A stretch of 64,000 nucleotides of DNA, from contig NZ_JAKJHX010000006.1 of NCBI RefSeq assembly GCF_021648855.1, forward strand, positions 14,682 through 78,681, read 5' to 3'. How positions within the stretch are numbered: the stretch's first letter is position 1; each line of letters begins with the position of its first letter. Shown piece after piece: positions 46,201 through 55,307 of this stretch. The notes under the pieces are model-generated. The model saw only the letters and a program-made list of their open reading frames with translations. It did not search any database and had not been told where the DNA came from. A program made the position numbers and the translations under genes. This DNA comes from Tychonema litorale BBK16. Lineage in GTDB: Bacteria; Cyanobacteriota; Cyanobacteriia; Cyanobacteriales; Microcoleaceae.

Positions 46201-49200
46201 CGAATTGGTATTCCGAAACAAGCTTTCAAGCCACTTTTTGCGGCAATTTGCGATCGCGGGAAAACTGAAATTACGCAATTCGATATATCTTCTTTCCACT
46301 CCATTTGTTTAGTTAGCCAAACTCGCCCCGGCACTCCGACACCCCGTGCAAATACAAACTGATTGCTGGCGCGTCCAAAGGCTTCTAAATTATGGTCACT
46401 AGCGTACCAACTTTGGCTATGTTCCAACACACTGCCGTCAGCAGAAGGTATCCAAGCTTCAGCAAAATTCCAACCGATCACATTGCACAAAAAACGCAAA
46501 ATATTGGCGATCGCGCTCTCGAAATCTGCCGACTGACTAATTGCTTGAGTTGCTGCTAGCAATAACTTGATTTCATCTTCTGTTTGCTTACTTTCAGTAA
46601 TATCAGTTCCCGCACCAAGAATTTGTTTTAATTGACCTGATGCGGTTTTAATGAATACAGTATCTCGGCTCACAATCCAGCGCCAAGAACCATTCTTATG
46701 CTTCATTCTGTATTCAATTTCAAAGATATCGCCTTTGCCGCCAGTTTCTACTTGCTGTAAATAATCAGGCATTTTTAGTACATCTTCGGGGTGCATTAAA
46801 ATTGAAACTATCTGCGTCCCCATTGCCTGAATTTCTTCTACTGTATAGCCTAGAATGTGAACAATAGAAGCATTAGCATAAATAATTTGGTGTTCTATCA
46901 AATCGTAAACATACAAAATATTAGGACTAGCCTCAGCAATTTTTTCGGCAAACCGCTCGCTTTCTCGCAGTGCTGCTTCTGTTTCTTTTCTTTCGGAAAT
47001 ATCGCGAACAACGCAAATAGTTTCCCCATCTGGAAGCATTGTCAGTGAGACATCTATAGGGACTTTTGATCCGTCGCGGCGGCATCCTAGCGCTTCGGTT
47101 CTGTAAAAACCTTTCTGTACTAAATCCGGTACAACTTCTTGCTCAAACCTTTGCAGTTCTGCGCCTTCATAGAATATTTTCCAACTTTTACCCAAAAGTT
47201 CTTCTAGAGAGTCGTAACCGTAGATTTTGAGTCTAGCTGCGTTGCAATAAATCACATCTCCGTCGGCATTGAGTATGGCGATACCTTCGGAAGCTTGGGC
47301 CATTGCTGTTGCTTGTCTGTGGAGTGCTGACTCGGAGCGTTTGCGATCGGTAATATTGCGGACGATAGCGATAATATCATCCTCCGTACAAAAAACAATT
47401 CTAGCTTCAAAATCGTACAATTCGTCATTGACAGACATTTGATATTCTACGATTTGAATATCACCATTTTCGATCGCTTGTTTATTTCCTGACAGTATTT
47501 TTTCGGCAAATGTAGGTGGCAAAATATCTGGTACTTTTTTGCCTAAAAATATATTTTCTGGGATGAAATTACGGAGGTCTTTAGCGGGTTTGAAGTCTAC
47601 AATAGTGCCATCAGCTCGACATCGAAACATCATATCTGGTATGGCATTTAAAAGAGCGCGATTAGTGGCTTCACTTTTTCGCAATTCTGCTTCCGCTTGC
47701 TTGTTTAATGTGACATCGCGAGCAACTGCATAAATCAAACCTTCTTCAGTAAATGGCGATGCCGTCCATGACAGCCATTTGTAACTACCGTCTTGGCAAA
47801 GATAGCGGTTTTCTAAGTTGATAACGGGGTTGCCATCTTTGAGTGCTTCCAGTTCCGCTATGGTTATTTCTAAGTCTTCTGGATGCACAAATTCTATGAA
47901 AGGTTTCGCTAGAAGTTCGGCTGTGGAGTGGCCCAATACATTTGACCAAGCAGGATTTAAGCGTTTGAAATAGCCATCAAAACCCGCAATGCAAAGTAAA
48001 TCTAGGGAAATACCAAAGAAGCGATCGCGCTCAAGCTGGGTTTGTTTTAATTCGGTAACATCCATCACCAAGCCGTCCCAAACTATGTCACCGTTGTCTT
48101 GCTTTTCTGGCTTTGACGCACCTTGTAGCCACTTCACTTTGTCCGGCATAATTTGTCGCCACTGGTGTTGCCAAGGTTCCAGGTTTATTGCTGATTTTCT
48201 GATCGATTGGCTAAAGCTTGAGATGTCATCTGGATGAATCGTTTCAAAAATTAATTCTGCATTATTTTCTATTTCTTTTGGTTCTAGTTCATAGATTTGC
48301 TTGCTACCATAAGAAACGTACCTGAAAGACTTTAATTCACTGGGAGAAAGACATAATTGATAAATCATTCCCGGTAAGTTTTCTGTCATTTTTTGCCACC
48401 GAGATTCACTTTGCTCCAAGGCTACTTGTTGGCGTTTGTACTCGGTGACATCTCGAATTGTACCGACTAATATTTTACTTCCATCTACTTTTTTAAGTCC
48501 CGTTTTTTTGATGGATATAATCCGCTCTTTCCCGGTGCTATCTATAAAATTCTCTTCGGCTTGCTCAGGAGTACCTGTCCTTAATATCTCTTCGTCTTTT
48601 TGTAAAAACAATGTTGCTTTTTCTTGGGGTAAAAAGTCATATCCCGACTTGCCTATCAGTTCTTTTTGTGATTTTCCCATCAACTCGCAAAAAGCATTGT
48701 TTAATATAATCCATCGGTGTCGCTCATCTTTGACAAAAATTGGGTCAGGATTCGCATTGATTGTGTGCTTTAAAAATTGTCTGGATGCTTTTAGCTGGAC
48801 TTCGTAGCGGTGGCGATCGCTCACATCCAAGACTACTTTAATCATCCGGTCGATCGACCCATCCAGGCTACGGATGCAGCGCACCGAAACTCTAGTATAA
48901 ACTACTCCCCCGTTTTTTCTTCGCCATCTTTTGTCTAAAACATAACCTTCGCTCGTACCTGCTAAAATTTTATTTAACTGGTCTGAACTCGCTTGCCTAT
49001 CTTCAGGAAAAGTTAATTGATCACCATTCCCTTGCAATAGTTCTTCGCGCTCATATCCGAGCAAATTGCACAAAGCATCGTTGACTTCCAGCCATTGGCA
49101 TCCTTCTGCTTCTGAGGGGGAAGTTGGTGCAGCCAGAATGGCGATTCCGACTAGGGAATTTTCGACTACCGATCGATATTTTGCTTCACTTGTTCGCAAG

Positions 49201-49664
49201 GCTTCTTGGTTGTTTTGCCGCTCCACTGCGTAACGGAGCGATCGCATTAACACTTGACTGTCGATGTTTATTTTGACTAAATAATCTTGAGCTCCTGTTT
49301 GGATGGACTGTAGGGCTAGTTCTTCATCATTGCGGGCCGTGAGTACCACGATCGGAGTATTTGTGCTGTATTCTTGAATTTTGACAATTGTACTTAAATC
49401 TTGGCTGTCTGGCAGCGAAAGATCTAGTAATATGACATCAAACTTTTCCTGGAGTAACAACTGCTGCGCTTTGCTGAGGCGATCTGCCTGACTGACAGAT
49501 ATCCTTTGGGGCAAGGATCTGGCAATGTTGGTTTCTAACAATAACTCTTCGATTAGCTCAGCTTCGGCCTCATTGTCTTCGACTAGGAGAACCTTAAAAC
49601 TATTGTGCTCTGCGGCTAGGTTCAAAACTGATATCATAATACCCAGATTTTTATCGTAAAGCAT
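43242..49664 (-). CDS. Giant hybrid sensor kinase with cyanobacteriochrome-like GAF
   Basis: A soluble kinase of 2140 residues. Order: receiver (25-145, Asp81); seven PAS domains (about 155-1025); a GAF domain (1030-1195); two PAS domains (1205-1445); a second GAF (1455-1620); HisKA with His1660 in NMSHELRTPL; ATPase domain; receiver (about 1950-2065); helical tail. The second GAF has DPCF at 1526-1529 and Cys1556 followed by Tyr in QCYLDLL. These are the places of the second and canonical bilin-attaching cysteines of DXCF-type cyanobacteriochromes, though the canonical Cys is normally followed by His. It may thus sense light besides other cues. An internal ATG at residue 10 is an equally good start. 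The REC-kinase gene lies 11 bases downstream. Confidence 0.9.
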   Translation of the reverse strand: MLYDKNLGIMISVLNLAAEHNSFKVLLVEDNEAEAELIEELLLETNIARSLPQRISVSQADRLSKAQQLLLQEKFDVILLDLSLPDSQDLSTIVKIQEYSTNTPIVVLTARNDEELALQSIQTGAQDYLVKINIDSQVLMRSLRYAVERQNNQEALRTSEAKYRSVVENSLVGIAILAAPTSPSEAEGCQWLEVNDALCNLLGYEREELLQGNGDQLTFPEDRQASSDQLNKILAGTSEGYVLDKRWRRKNGGVVYTRVSVRCIRSLDGSIDRMIKVVLDVSDRHRYEVQLKASRQFLKHTINANPDPIFVKDERHRWIILNNAFCELMGKSQKELIGKSGYDFLPQEKATLFLQKDEEILRTGTPEQAEENFIDSTGKERIISIKKTGLKKVDGSKILVGTIRDVTEYKRQQVALEQSESRWQKMTENLPGMIYQLCLSPSELKSFRYVSYGSKQIYELEPKEIENNAELIFETIHPDDISSFSQSIRKSAINLEPWQHQWRQIMPDKVKWLQGASKPEKQDNGDIVWDGLVMDVTELKQTQLERDRFFGISLDLLCIAGFDGYFKRLNPAWSNVLGHSTAELLAKPFIEFVHPEDLEITIAELEALKDGNPVINLENRYLCQDGSYKWLSWTASPFTEEGLIYAVARDVTLNKQAEAELRKSEATNRALLNAIPDMMFRCRADGTIVDFKPAKDLRNFIPENIFLGKKVPDILPPTFAEKILSGNKQAIENGDIQIVEYQMSVNDELYDFEARIVFCTEDDIIAIVRNITDRKRSESALHRQATAMAQASEGIAILNADGDVIYCNAARLKIYGYDSLEELLGKSWKIFYEGAELQRFEQEVVPDLVQKGFYRTEALGCRRDGSKVPIDVSLTMLPDGETICVVRDISERKETEAALRESERFAEKIAEASPNILYVYDLIEHQIIYANASIVHILGYTVEEIQAMGTQIVSILMHPEDVLKMPDYLQQVETGGKGDIFEIEYRMKHKNGSWRWIVSRDTVFIKTASGQLKQILGAGTDITESKQTEDEIKLLLAATQAISQSADFESAIANILRFLCNVIGWNFAEAWIPSADGSVLEHSQSWYASDHNLEAFGRASNQFVFARGVGVPGRVWLTKQMEWKEDISNCVISVFPRSQIAAKSGLKACFGIPIRAEGEVLAVLVFYHRNPSTLEGRIVELVKAVATQLGSHIQRKKAQEELRKSEERWQLVLKGNQDGIWDFNLKTKEVFRSARWKEIIGYSDSEIDNSNTVWTERIHPEDASRVQLAIQDYLDRKTPNYASEYRLLCKDGSYKWVLARAQAVWDKAGNPLRMVGSMTDISDRKQAELELLKVTQAVESTSDAIAITDLKGCSIYHNQAFIQRYGYTVEELNLTNAAKAMYVPPQIYKQIYKTISSGLSWSDEIELKTKNGEAVITLVRADNIKDDTGNFIGSVGVITDITERKKVEETLRHQLKRERLAVAMLERIRSSLNLEEILTKAVEEVRQFLQVDRTVIYQFNPNWSGFIAVESVDDNCMAIAGREIYDPCFGEAYVSLYKDGRIRATDDVYNAGIAQCYLDLLTDLKVKASLVVPILQGENLWGLLIAHHCTEPRLWHKFEEECLQQLGVQLAIAIQQSTLFQQAQTEIADRKQAEAALQLAKESAEAANSAKSDFLANMSHELRTPLNGILGYIQLLKPDRNLTTEQQESLNNAQQCGNHLLTLINDVLDLAKIEADKMELSLTEMDLSLFLKTIVNLFQMRSDQKGITFNFEQLSPLPSWVFADEKRLRQILINLLSNAVKFTNLGGVTLKVGYVENFAENLTPSGTIEALPDITAPNLEKSPAPKIRFQIEDTGIGIGEHKLAEIFLPFHQVGDRHNFVEGTGLGLSISQKLVKMMGGKIHVQSTSGKGSIFWLDIDLPAAPQFFEVSPPPEKQRLIGFVGLKRKVLLVDDNEANRSMLNKMLSRLGFEIVQAIDGEDCLHKALEFQPNLILMDLLMPVMDGWEATRRLRHLPELKDTVILALSASVYDTTRQESILAGCNDFLTKPIETNQLLESLRVHLGLEWVYEDSSSGKKRKTQTPKTGSDLAAADSAIVSPACESVLTLLRLSSMGDIEAILEEISKLENSDQKLAPFAHHVRQLAKGFQLKQIRVFLKQHLS

Positions 49665-49753
49665 TCTGACTAACTACTATAGCATATAAACAATTCCATA
49701 TTGAAATATACAAATGGTTTCTATAGAATTTCTCAAGTAAATTAGGTACTTTT

Positions 49754-49809
49754 GGGGATTGGGGATTGGGGATTGGGGATTGGGGATTGGGGATTGGGGA
49801 TTGGGGATC
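49754..49809. repeat. Heptamer tandem repeat (GGGGATT)n
   Basis: Seven perfect copies of GGGGATT from 49754 to 49802 and a partial eighth. This is a short tandemly repeated repetitive sequence of the kind typical of filamentous cyanobacteria. It lies in the 650-base gap between the giant kinase and ppsA; that gap also holds the palindrome at 49988-50137 and, near 50255-50275, a short duplicated ATCTAGAATCTAAA sequence. Confidence 0.9.
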
Positions 49810-49987
49810 GAGTATAGTGTATTTTTCTTCCTTCTTCCTTCCCAGAAAAACCAAGAAAGTTTTTCTACTTATCTTGTATTTTCCTAAAAAAGTGATATTG
49901 TATAAATAGAAGCAATAGAAAGAGAGACCAATTTTAAGGATCGGCTAGCATGATACAGCTAATAACTTGCGACTATCAAGTCAAGAG

Positions 49988-50137
49988 TTATACCAATTTT
50001 TTATGAGGCTGCATAGAATCTGATCCCCCCTAGCCCCCCTTAATAAGGGGGGGACAAGATTCTTCTCAAAGTCCCCCTTCTTAAGGGGGATTTAGGGGGA
50101 TCGAGATATGTGCAACTTCACATTAAATTGGTATTAG
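49988..50137. repeat. Nested palindromic repeat with GATCCCCC-type core
   Basis: Outer arms TATACCAATTTT and TAAATTGGTATTA surround an inner palindrome at 50022-50104 (GATCCCCCCTAGCCCCCCTT ... AAGGGGGATTTAGGGGGATC). The inner part is nearly identical to 6140-6229, while the outer arms differ, so the same inner element sits in two different palindromic hosts. Confidence 0.85.
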
Positions 50138-50316
50138 GGAGATCTTGATAAAAACTTTGCAACAAAACAACATTAAAATTTTTCCTGTCCTTTGAGAGAA
50201 AGCAATTTGGTTGCAAGCCCCGGATTTATCCGTGGGTGAATTCTTCAATCTAGAATCTAAAATCTAGAATCTAAAATCGATTGACCTAACTAAGCTAAAC
50301 TTTAGAGGCAAAAGCG

Positions 50317-52794
50317 ATGACAGAAAGATTAGCAATTCAACAAAAACAGATTCTAATTCCCAAAGACAAAGCCTTAGTATTGTGGTTTGATGAAGTCGGC
50401 ATCGCTGACATCCCCTTAGTAGGTGGTAAAAATGCTTCTTTGGGGGAAATGATTCAACAGCTAACTCCCAAAGGAGTCAATGTTCCCAACGGATTTGCAA
50501 CTACAGCCCACGCCTACCGCTGCTTCATTGAGTCGGCTGGTTTAGAAGCTAAATTACGTGAAATATTTGCCGATTTGGATGTGGAAGATGTTAACAACTT
50601 GCGACAAAAAGGTAAGCAAGCACGAACACTGATTCTGGATACCCCGTTTCCAGAAGATTTGCAAATGGCGATCGCAGAAGCTTACAGTCAATTGTGCGAT
50701 CGCTACGGCGACAATACAGACGTAGCAGTGCGTTCCTCCGCCACCGCCGAAGACTTACCAGATGCGAGTTTCGCCGGACAACAAGAAACTTACCTCAACG
50801 TCCATGCTGGCAACGGCGTGATCCAATGCTGCCATAAATGCTTCGCATCCACATTCACCGACAGGGCGATTTCCTACCGCCAACTCCGAGGATTTGACCA
50901 CTTTGAAGTCGCCTTATCAGTGGGTGTCCAGAAAATGGTGCGATCGGACCTAGCATCCTCCGGTGTTATGTTCAGCATCGACACCGAAACCGGCTTCAAA
51001 AATGCCGCCCTAATTACCGCCGCCTATGGATTAGGAGAAAACATCGTTCAAGGTGCAGTAAACCCAGACGAATACCTAGTTTTTAAACCTACATTAAAAC
51101 AAGGTTTTCGCCCAATTCTAGACAAACGCCTCGGCACCAAAAAACTGAAAATGGTGTACGATATTGGCGGTTCCAAATATACCAAAAATGTCCCAGTAAC
51201 AACAACAGAACAGGAAAAATTTGCCATTGATGATGACGAAATTCTGCAATTAGCACAGTGGGCAGTATTAATAGAAGAACACTATTCCCAAGTGCGTCAA
51301 ACTCATACGCCGATGGACATTGAATGGGCAAAAGATGGTAATACAGGCGAATTATTTATTGTCCAAGCGCGACCAGAAACAGTCCAATCTCAAAAGTCAG
51401 CTACAGTTTTGCGGACTTACAAATTGCAAGGTTCTAGCACAATTTTGGTGAAGGGACGTGCAGTTGGGGAAGCCATCGGACAAGGCAAAGCCCGCGTCAT
51501 TTTAGATGCTAACGGAATTGCTGAATTTGAAGCAGGGGAAGTTTTAGTCACCAATAAAACAGACCCCGATTGGGAACCGATCATGAAAAAAGCCAGTGCG
51601 ATTGTCACCAATTCTGGCGGCCGTACTTGCCACGCAGCCATCATTGCGCGGGAAATGGGAATTCCGGCAATTGTCGGTACTGGCGATGCTACAAAAGTCT
51701 TGAAAAATGGTCAAGAAATCACGATTTGTTGTGCAGAAGGAGAGGAAGGCAAAGTTTATTCCGGTTTGGTACCGTTTGAAGTGCAAGAAAGTGCGATCGA
51801 TAATTTACCCCGCACTCGCACTCAAATCTTAATGAATGTTGGAAATCCCGAAGAAGCCTTTGGTTTATCCGCAATTCCTTGCGACGGAGTGGGATTGGCG
51901 CGACTGGAATTCATCATTGCCAATCATATTAAAGCACACCCATTAGCACTGATTCACTTTGACGAATTGACCGACGCATCCGTCAAACGCCAAATTGCCA
52001 AACTCACAGCACTTTACAAACACAAACCCGATTTCTTTACCGACAAATTAGCCCACGGAATTGCCACAATTGCTGCGGCATTTTATCCCAACCCAGTCAT
52101 CGTGCGAATGAGCGATTTCAAGAGCAACGAATATGCTAATCTGTTGGGAGGAAGGCAATTTGAACCGAAGGAAGAAAACCCGATGATTGGGTGGCGCGGC
52201 GCATCTCGCTATTATGACCCGAATTACCGCGAAGCTTACGCTTTGGAATGCAAGGCATTGAAGCGCGTTCGTGACGAAATGGGCTTGACAAATGTGATTC
52301 CGATGATTCCATTTTGTCGCACGCCGGATGAGGGGCGAAAAGTGTTAGCGGAGATGGCGAAACACGGTTTAGTCAAGGGCGAAAATGGCTTGCAAGTATA
52401 TGTGATGTGTGAATTGCCTAGTAATGTCATATTTGCTGATGAATTTGCCCAAGTTTTTGATGGATTCTCGATCGGCTCAAACGATCTAACTCAGCTAACA
52501 TTAGGATTAGATCGGGATTCTGGTTTAGTCGCACACATTTTTGATGAACGGAATGAGGCTGTAAAACGACTGGTGGAAATTGCGATTAAAGCCGCGAAAA
52601 AATACGATCGCAAGATTGGTATTTGCGGTCAAGCGCCTAGTGATTATCCCGAATTTGCTCGGTTCTTGGTTGAGTTAGGAATTGATTCGATTAGTTTAAA
52701 CCCTGATTCTGTTTTGAAGACTTTGTTGGATGTTGCGAAGGTGGAGGCTTCGACTTCAATGATGGATTTGGTGATGAATGTAGCGGAAGTTTAA
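50317..52794 (+). CDS. ppsA: Phosphoenolpyruvate synthase
   Basis: This cytosolic enzyme converts pyruvate, ATP and water to phosphoenolpyruvate, AMP and phosphate in gluconeogenesis. The 825 residues show the three expected domains. The N-terminal ATP-grasp part has GGKNASLGEM and RSSATAEDLPDASFAGQQ. The mobile phosphohistidine domain has His439 in GGRTCHAAIIARE. The C-terminal PEP/pyruvate barrel has GLARLEFII, SNDLTQLTLGLDRDS and GICGQAPSD. The alignment start (ALVLWFDEVGIADIPLVGGKN) is typical of cyanobacterial PpsA. An AGAGG about 12 bases before the ATG is a weak ribosome binding site. The long upstream gap suggests its own promoter. Confidence 0.96.
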   Translation: MTERLAIQQKQILIPKDKALVLWFDEVGIADIPLVGGKNASLGEMIQQLTPKGVNVPNGFATTAHAYRCFIESAGLEAKLREIFADLDVEDVNNLRQKGKQARTLILDTPFPEDLQMAIAEAYSQLCDRYGDNTDVAVRSSATAEDLPDASFAGQQETYLNVHAGNGVIQCCHKCFASTFTDRAISYRQLRGFDHFEVALSVGVQKMVRSDLASSGVMFSIDTETGFKNAALITAAYGLGENIVQGAVNPDEYLVFKPTLKQGFRPILDKRLGTKKLKMVYDIGGSKYTKNVPVTTTEQEKFAIDDDEILQLAQWAVLIEEHYSQVRQTHTPMDIEWAKDGNTGELFIVQARPETVQSQKSATVLRTYKLQGSSTILVKGRAVGEAIGQGKARVILDANGIAEFEAGEVLVTNKTDPDWEPIMKKASAIVTNSGGRTCHAAIIAREMGIPAIVGTGDATKVLKNGQEITICCAEGEEGKVYSGLVPFEVQESAIDNLPRTRTQILMNVGNPEEAFGLSAIPCDGVGLARLEFIIANHIKAHPLALIHFDELTDASVKRQIAKLTALYKHKPDFFTDKLAHGIATIAAAFYPNPVIVRMSDFKSNEYANLLGGRQFEPKEENPMIGWRGASRYYDPNYREAYALECKALKRVRDEMGLTNVIPMIPFCRTPDEGRKVLAEMAKHGLVKGENGLQVYVMCELPSNVIFADEFAQVFDGFSIGSNDLTQLTLGLDRDSGLVAHIFDERNEAVKRLVEIAIKAAKKYDRKIGICGQAPSDYPEFARFLVELGIDSISLNPDSVLKTLLDVAKVEASTSMMDLVMNVAEV

Positions 52795-52883
52795 TATCAA
52801 TTCTGGTTGCACTGTCAGTGATTGTTAACTGTTGACTGTTTCAACAATACCGACGCAACCGGAAACTATCTGATAGTCTCGCC

Positions 52884-53073
52884 GTAGGTTGGGTTGAGGA
52901 ACGAAACCCAACAGCTAAAAATATTGTGATTGTTCAATAAGGTTCAGTTAGTGTTAAAAAACGATCGCGCGTAGGTTGACTTAAGGAACGAAACCCAACA
53001 CAATCGCCACAATTCTCCTTAACTGAACCGTATTGTGCCATTGTTGGGTTTCACTCCGTTCTACCCAACCTAC
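52884..53073. repeat. Three GTAGGTTGGGTT-family repeat arms
   Basis: GTAGGTTGGGTTGAGGAACGAAACCCAACA at 52884-52913 is one arm and is itself partly palindromic. A variant is at 52971-53000 and an inverted copy (TGTTGGGTTTCACTCCGTTC...CTAC) at 53042-53073. The family is the same as the one that hosts the 27-bp array at 2718-3043. It fills most of the gap after ppsA; a GGGGCGGTGCCCC palindrome follows near 53125. Confidence 0.85.
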
Positions 53074-53159
53074 ATTTATTTTTATTTTCCCATAATGACA
53101 GAAGAGGGTTGATAGGGTTTTGTAGGGGCGGTGCCCCGTGCCCGCCCAGATACCTATTT

Positions 53160-53194
53160 CCTTCTTCCTTCTTCCTTCTTCCTTCTTCCTTCTT
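53160..53194. repeat. Heptamer tandem repeat (CCTTCTT)n
   Basis: Five perfect copies of CCTTCTT directly before the end of the Omp85 gene, whose stop codon is at 53197-53199. Shorter runs of the same heptamer occur near 5705 and 41985, each just beyond a gene end. Confidence 0.85.
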
Positions 53195-53196
53195 CT

Positions 53197-54759
53197 TCAA
53201 AATCGCTGTTTTGTACCGAGTACAAATTTGATTTCACCTGCATCGCTAACACCCACATCGAAGCGAATTAATCCAAAGCGCGATCGCACTCGAACACCCA
53301 CACCCGCACCAACCCCAGTCCCCGGTTTATCCCTCACCACCGCCGGTTTTCCTAATACGCTATTTCCCGTTCCTAAATCCGACGCAAAATCGACAAATAG
53401 AACCCCACCCACATCTCTACCAACGGGAAACCGATACTCACTCGAAGCTAGGAAATAACTCCGCCCACTCCCAATATCTCCACTGTCATAACCCCGCACA
53501 GAATTGCGCCCGCCGAGACGAAAAGCTTCTGTTGGTGGCAAATCTCCAATTACCGTCCCCCCTTGCAAATTAATCGCTAACATTTCTGGCAAAGTTTCGG
53601 AATTGCCACCGCCGAGTAAATTCATCGGTATATATTGTATGTAATTGGCTAATAGTTTATTGCTCAAAATATTGCCTTGCCCTAAAGGTATTGATTGTTC
53701 GCTGCTGAGACTAAGAATCGAACCGCTACTGGGGTTGAAGGGATTGTTGCGCCGATCGAGGATTGCACCAAAAGAAACAGTGTATAACTCATCCACACCA
53801 GAACCACTGAATGTGAGAGGATTTCCCAATTCGTCACGGCGGGCGATATTCAAATTGCGATCGCGCGTACTAATATTTGTATAATTCAGCCCCAAAGTTC
53901 CTCGCCAATCACCCAAAGGCCTCGTAACTGCCAGATTTGCCCCCATCCGAATTTCCCGAACCCGATCGCCATTAGCCAAATCTATATCATCATTAAAAAT
54001 GTCGGAAGTTCGGCGATCGCGAAAAGTTCTCACACTATATCCCAAACGGTCTGTGGCTGCAACATAAGGGCTAACAAACTGAACATTATACTCGACATCT
54101 CGCAGACTAGGCTGAACTTCCACCGACACCCGCTGTCCATTTGTCCCCAAAGTGCGATCGGTATAAGACAAAGGAATCGCCAGCCCAATATCATCACTCA
54201 GACTCGCACTTACCCCAAAAGACCGAGCCGATCGCTCTTCGACATTGTATATAACATTAATATCCGTGCCAACTTCCTCAGTAGAAACCGTCACCTTGTC
54301 AAACAATCCCAATTGCTGCAACTGCTGCAAATCCGATCGCACTACATCCTGACTATAATTATCTCCCGCCTTCAGTTTGAGCTCGCCGCGAATAAAATCC
54401 TCCGAAATTCTGCCCTCAATCGGTTTCCCTTTCTTGTCAACCGCTTCGCCCCTAGAATTCACAAACCGAATCTTCACCTCAGCAACGTAAATACCAGCAA
54501 CATCTCTAGCTTGACTAACTTGTAAAGTACCATCTAGCTGACTGGCGTTACGGTTCACCGATTCCGGGGTTTCGCCCACCACAATTGAGTCTGCGGGAGT
54601 TTTTAGCAGAAATCCAAAATCTTTACTTTCTCGTGTTGGCATGGCATCTCGCCTGTCGTCAACCTCTGGTGTCTCAGTTGCAGCCCTTGCCACTAATTCG
54701 CCCCCAGCCACTGACACCACAGTCAAAATTGCGATCGCAGAAATATTGACAATACGCAT
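53197..54759 (-). CDS. Omp85/BamA-family outer-membrane barrel with a single POTRA
   Basis: A 520-residue outer-membrane protein. A signal peptide covers residues 1-27 (VSVAGGELVARA). A disordered linker follows to about 85, then one POTRA domain (about 88-182, VAEVKIRFVNSRGEAVDKKG to NVIYNVEER) and a 16-strand-type barrel (about 190-520). The barrel holds the Omp85 signature VRGY near residue 425 and ends in aromatic Phe520 (KQRF), as needed for barrel insertion. Typical cyanobacterial Omp85/Toc75-like proteins have three POTRA domains and more than 650 residues, so this is a short paralogue. It may assist insertion or secretion of particular substrates. No neighbour suggests a partner. Confidence 0.88.
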   Translation of the reverse strand: MRIVNISAIAILTVVSVAGGELVARAATETPEVDDRRDAMPTRESKDFGFLLKTPADSIVVGETPESVNRNASQLDGTLQVSQARDVAGIYVAEVKIRFVNSRGEAVDKKGKPIEGRISEDFIRGELKLKAGDNYSQDVVRSDLQQLQQLGLFDKVTVSTEEVGTDINVIYNVEERSARSFGVSASLSDDIGLAIPLSYTDRTLGTNGQRVSVEVQPSLRDVEYNVQFVSPYVAATDRLGYSVRTFRDRRTSDIFNDDIDLANGDRVREIRMGANLAVTRPLGDWRGTLGLNYTNISTRDRNLNIARRDELGNPLTFSGSGVDELYTVSFGAILDRRNNPFNPSSGSILSLSSEQSIPLGQGNILSNKLLANYIQYIPMNLLGGGNSETLPEMLAINLQGGTVIGDLPPTEAFRLGGRNSVRGYDSGDIGSGRSYFLASSEYRFPVGRDVGGVLFVDFASDLGTGNSVLGKPAVVRDKPGTGVGAGVGVRVRSRFGLIRFDVGVSDAGEIKFVLGTKQRF

Positions 54760-54887
54760 AACAATCTATGTTTAGTACAACGGCATATTAACTAAAATAA
54801 ACCCGGTATTTTGGGGAATACCGGATTTTGGCAATTATGTAATTTTGGAAAATGCGATCGAATTGGGCGATCGTAAATTTATATCAT

Positions 54888-55088
54888 CTAAAGAACTTGA
54901 CGAGACACTCGTTTTTCAAAATGAGCCTGAGTTTGCTGCAAAAGTAGTTCGCGACTATCCTTAGCCTGCGTAATCGTAGGGAGCAAGTTGCGAGCCTGTA
55001 GAGTCATGTGAAGCTGTAGGTGAGCTACATACTCACTTACATCTTCGCGCAGCGAACAAGCGGGGTATCGTTTTAAATTAGAGTTCAA
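54888..55088 (-). CDS. Small soluble protein of unknown function
   Basis: A frame of 66 codons from a TTG at 55088, preceded at six bases by AGGAG; a GTG at 55142 would add 18 residues without a ribosome binding site. The product is helical and charged (SLREDVSEYVAHLQLHMTLQARNLLPTITQAKDSRELL...). I recognise no family. Support is the good Shine-Dalgarno sequence and amphipathic composition only. It is divergent from the hydrolase gene. Confidence 0.45.
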   Translation of the reverse strand: MNSNLKRYPACSLREDVSEYVAHLQLHMTLQARNLLPTITQAKDSRELLLQQTQAHFEKRVSRQVL

Positions 55089-55307
55089 AGTGTTCTCCTG
55101 CTTTGTATTTGCAGCATTTTCAATAATTATAGACACTATCACGGTATCTTTCTAATTCTCAACTCCGTAATGAAGTTTAACCTTTGCAGCCTTGAATAGT
55201 TACAATTGTTTACAAAATCACGGATTGGGCATCGGGCATCTTCCCATCTCCCCATCTCCCCATCTCCCATCTCTCCCATCTCTCCCCCTCTCCTTTCTAC
55301 AGAAATT

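Noticed and set aside
49651-49854. Minus-strand frame with PQSPIPN repeats
   Set aside because: Translation of the GGGGATT heptamer array.
55206-55307. N-terminal extension of the alpha/beta hydrolase
   Set aside because: Encoded by a CCCATCTC low-complexity repeat; hydrolases of this type begin at the ATG at 55308.
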